Assembly (NCBI GenBank): GCA_905221605.1
Contig: CAJNDS010001213.1
Span: forward strand, 690,879-754,878
DNA from: Symbiodinium natans
Lineage: Eukaryota; Sar; Dinophyceae; Suessiales; Symbiodiniaceae
Direction of reading: 5' to 3'
Length of the DNA: 64,000 nucleotides
Shown: one piece after another, positions 62,893-64,000 of the stretch
Position numbering within the stretch: the stretch's first letter is position 1
Layout of the letters: each line of letters opens with the position of its first letter
Program-made: the position numbers and the translations under genes
Notes under the pieces: model-generated
The model's input: the letters and a program-made list of their open reading frames with translations, nothing else
What the model was told of the DNA's origin: nothing
Databases searched by the model: none

Positions 62893-63044
62893 TGGCTTCC
62901 AAGGCACGTGACTGGTAATTTGGGGCAAAACGTGGAATCCTTGCCACGACGGTGGCTGCAGCCTGGAACAGTGATGGACCTGTACCGCCACTACTCGGTG
63001 TCTGTGCACGAAGCACACAAGGCCTCGTATCTTGGTTGTGTTGG
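62893..63044 (+). CDS. Exon 6 of DGMDQ-family gene
   Basis: Phase 0 start. SLPRRWLQPGTVMDLYRHYS then VSVHEAHKASYLGC. 'W LqPGT..dly..Y' followed by 'HKASY' fits the family order. It ends in phase 2 at a GC donor (GCGAGA); a GT donor eight bases earlier is possible but out of phase. Confidence 0.68.
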
Positions 63045-63073
63045 GCGAGATTTCCGGCCATGAATATGGGTTT

Positions 63074-63316
63074 AAATGGGGAGCCACGCGACGCGTGTTG
63101 GGGTCGGGATAGGTTTCGCGGGTATGTTTCGAGGTATGTTTCGGGGTATGTTTCGGGGGTATGTTTCGGGTATGTTTCCCGGCATCATGAGCTACTTTGC
63201 CTGCAATTTCGGGGGTATGTTACGGTGTATGTTTCGGGGGTATGCTTCGTGGTATGTTACGGGGTATGTTTCGCGGGTGCAACCCGTGTGCCCTTCTTAA
63301 ACCTGAGCCCCACAAA
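63074..63316. mobile_element. Intron-borne ~240-bp repeat element, copy 2
   Basis: In the intron 63045-63338. It starts GGTTTAAATGGGGAGC and ends TTCTTAAACCTGAGCCCC, so the ends carry the inverted words GGTTTAA and TTAAACC. It is close to copy 1 over its whole length, differing mainly by point changes and the number of GGTATGTTTCG words. Confidence 0.85.
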
Positions 63317-63338
63317 AAACACACACACCCATATGTAG

Positions 63339-63501
63339 CTGCAGCCGGGCGAAGAAGCGTCCGAGGTACACAGCCTTCAAGGCTCGATATCACGCTAAAT
63401 GGTCTGCTGTCCTGCCTTTCCGTGGCAAGACTGAGTTTCCTGAGTGCGATGACTGCCACCGCCTGAAGCAAGCCATTCGCGATGTCCGGGCTTCTGGGCT
63501 A
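63339..63501 (+). CDS. Exon 7 of DGMDQ-family gene: C-x2-C segment
   Basis: RPRYTAFKARYHAKWSAVLP, FRGKTEFPECDDCHRLKQAI, then RDVRASGL. The 'W..VLPFRgk..f..CddC.rLK' stretch with its C-x2-C pair is typical of the family before the acidic catalytic-like motif. Phase 2 at the start, phase 0 at the GC donor (GCATGT). Confidence 0.72.
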
Positions 63502-63579
63502 GCATGTTATATGTTTTTGGCATCCCTGTTTTGAAGTCCGGGCGTTGGGTGGTTTTGGGTTGTGTACTGTGGCCTTGAG

Positions 63580-63794
63580 GACCTGGAGGAGAAGCTGTGT
63601 CATGTTCGAGAGTACACGATGCACGTCAAAGACGTGCAAGCAGACAGGGCTCTGGAGCAGACATTGCAATCCGAGAATCTGATGGAGGGAGCCGCCACAC
63701 TGCTGATCCAGACGGACGGCATGGATCAAGCCAAATGGAGCTTACCTCGAGCTGGACAGCCCCGTATGTCCAAGCAAGCTGCTTCCGTGGTGCG
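63580..63794 (+). CDS. Exon 8 of DGMDQ-family gene: DGMDQAKW motif
   Basis: After GGCCTTGAG, phase 0: HVKDVQADRALEQTLQSENL, then LLIQTDGMDQAKWSLPR. The hydrophobic strand ending in D-G-M-D-Q-A-K-W is the hallmark of this group in predicted dinoflagellate proteins, from memory. Its look (strand then Asp) recalls the first acidic residue of an RNase H-fold/DDE transposase; that is inference. Ends phase 2 at a GC donor. Confidence 0.75.
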
Positions 63795-63907
63795 GCAGCT
63801 TGCCATAAACTTGTCCATTGTCTGTTTTTTTGTTATGAGCGCTACACTGTGTCAATGGAAGACGCTATACCATGTGTTAATGAGAGACACGGACAACCCA
63901 GGCCCAG

Positions 63908-64000
63908 GATGAAGGTGCAGGGCGTGTGGATCCAGTCCATTGGCCTCATCCTCTTCTGCGCCGGCCCGCACGTCGCCCATGACTCCTCCATGACCGTTGA
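63908..64000 (+). CDS. Exon 9 of DGMDQ-family gene, cut by the window end
   Basis: After AGGCCCAG: MKVQGVWIQSIGLILFCAGP, then HVAHDSSMTVE. 'V.G.W..s.gLilf..g.hv.hDSSmT.E' follows the DGMDQ motif in the family; the Asp would be a candidate second acidic residue of a DDE-like site. The rest lies beyond the window. Confidence 0.68.

Noticed and set aside
1-64000. tRNA, rRNA, CRISPR or bacterial-type operon features
   Set aside because: No cloverleaf, conserved rRNA stretch, spaced palindromic repeat array or Shine-Dalgarno-led gene run could be seen.

Overview
The window looks like nuclear DNA of a dinoflagellate. The evidence is the copia-type gag-like reading frame at 59.2-60.2 kb, the split gene at 60.8-64.0 kb of a type I associate with predicted dinoflagellate proteins (motif DGMDQAKW), introns with both GT-AG and GC-AG ends, and TTTAGGG-like (CCCTAAA) words scattered through almost all non-coding sequence. 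I see no bacterial operons, ribosome binding sites, rRNA, tRNA or CRISPR arrays. The species cannot be told from the sequence.

Layout. 0-3.6 kb (+): a run of exon-like blocks, two of which carry helical motifs like those of FASTK/RAP (octotricopeptide-like) organelle RNA-binding proteins. 3.6-15 kb: scattered exon-like blocks on both strands, including a clear phytanoyl-CoA dioxygenase-like exon at 11.07 kb and two short minus-strand exon chains (4.4-4.9 and 14.6-14.9 kb). 15-33 kb: more isolated blocks, a probable gene at 19.98-21.03 kb (+), AT-rich and GT/GGGTGC tracts, and a TTTTGGGG-type array at 27.1 kb. 33.0-34.0 kb (-): a multi-exon gene with several matching phases. 34-58 kb: sparse exon-like blocks among TTTAGGG-like spacer, with four minisatellites (35.6, 38.0, 49.8/50.2, 57.1 kb) and a 350-bp G-rich purine tract (46.8 kb). 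58.9-60.3 kb: a decayed copia-type retroelement. 60.8-64.0 kb: the best-supported gene, nine exons with matching phases, running off the right edge.

How it works together. Genes here seem to be cut into short exons (about 40-200 bp) by introns filled with degenerate telomere-like words, sometimes in inverted pairs. In the 60.8-64 kb gene two introns each hold a copy of the same ~240-bp element, which suggests introner-like insertion. No shared pathway links the genes.

Limits. Most of the window has no homology I can recognise. At about 50% GC, 30-60 codon open stretches flanked by AG and GT arise often by chance, and many places are open in several frames or on both strands. Isolated exon calls therefore carry low confidence (0.2-0.4) and rest on splice-like borders, composition and protein-like sequence only. 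Stretches between listed features hold spacer of the TTTAGGG-like kind and nothing else I can support.
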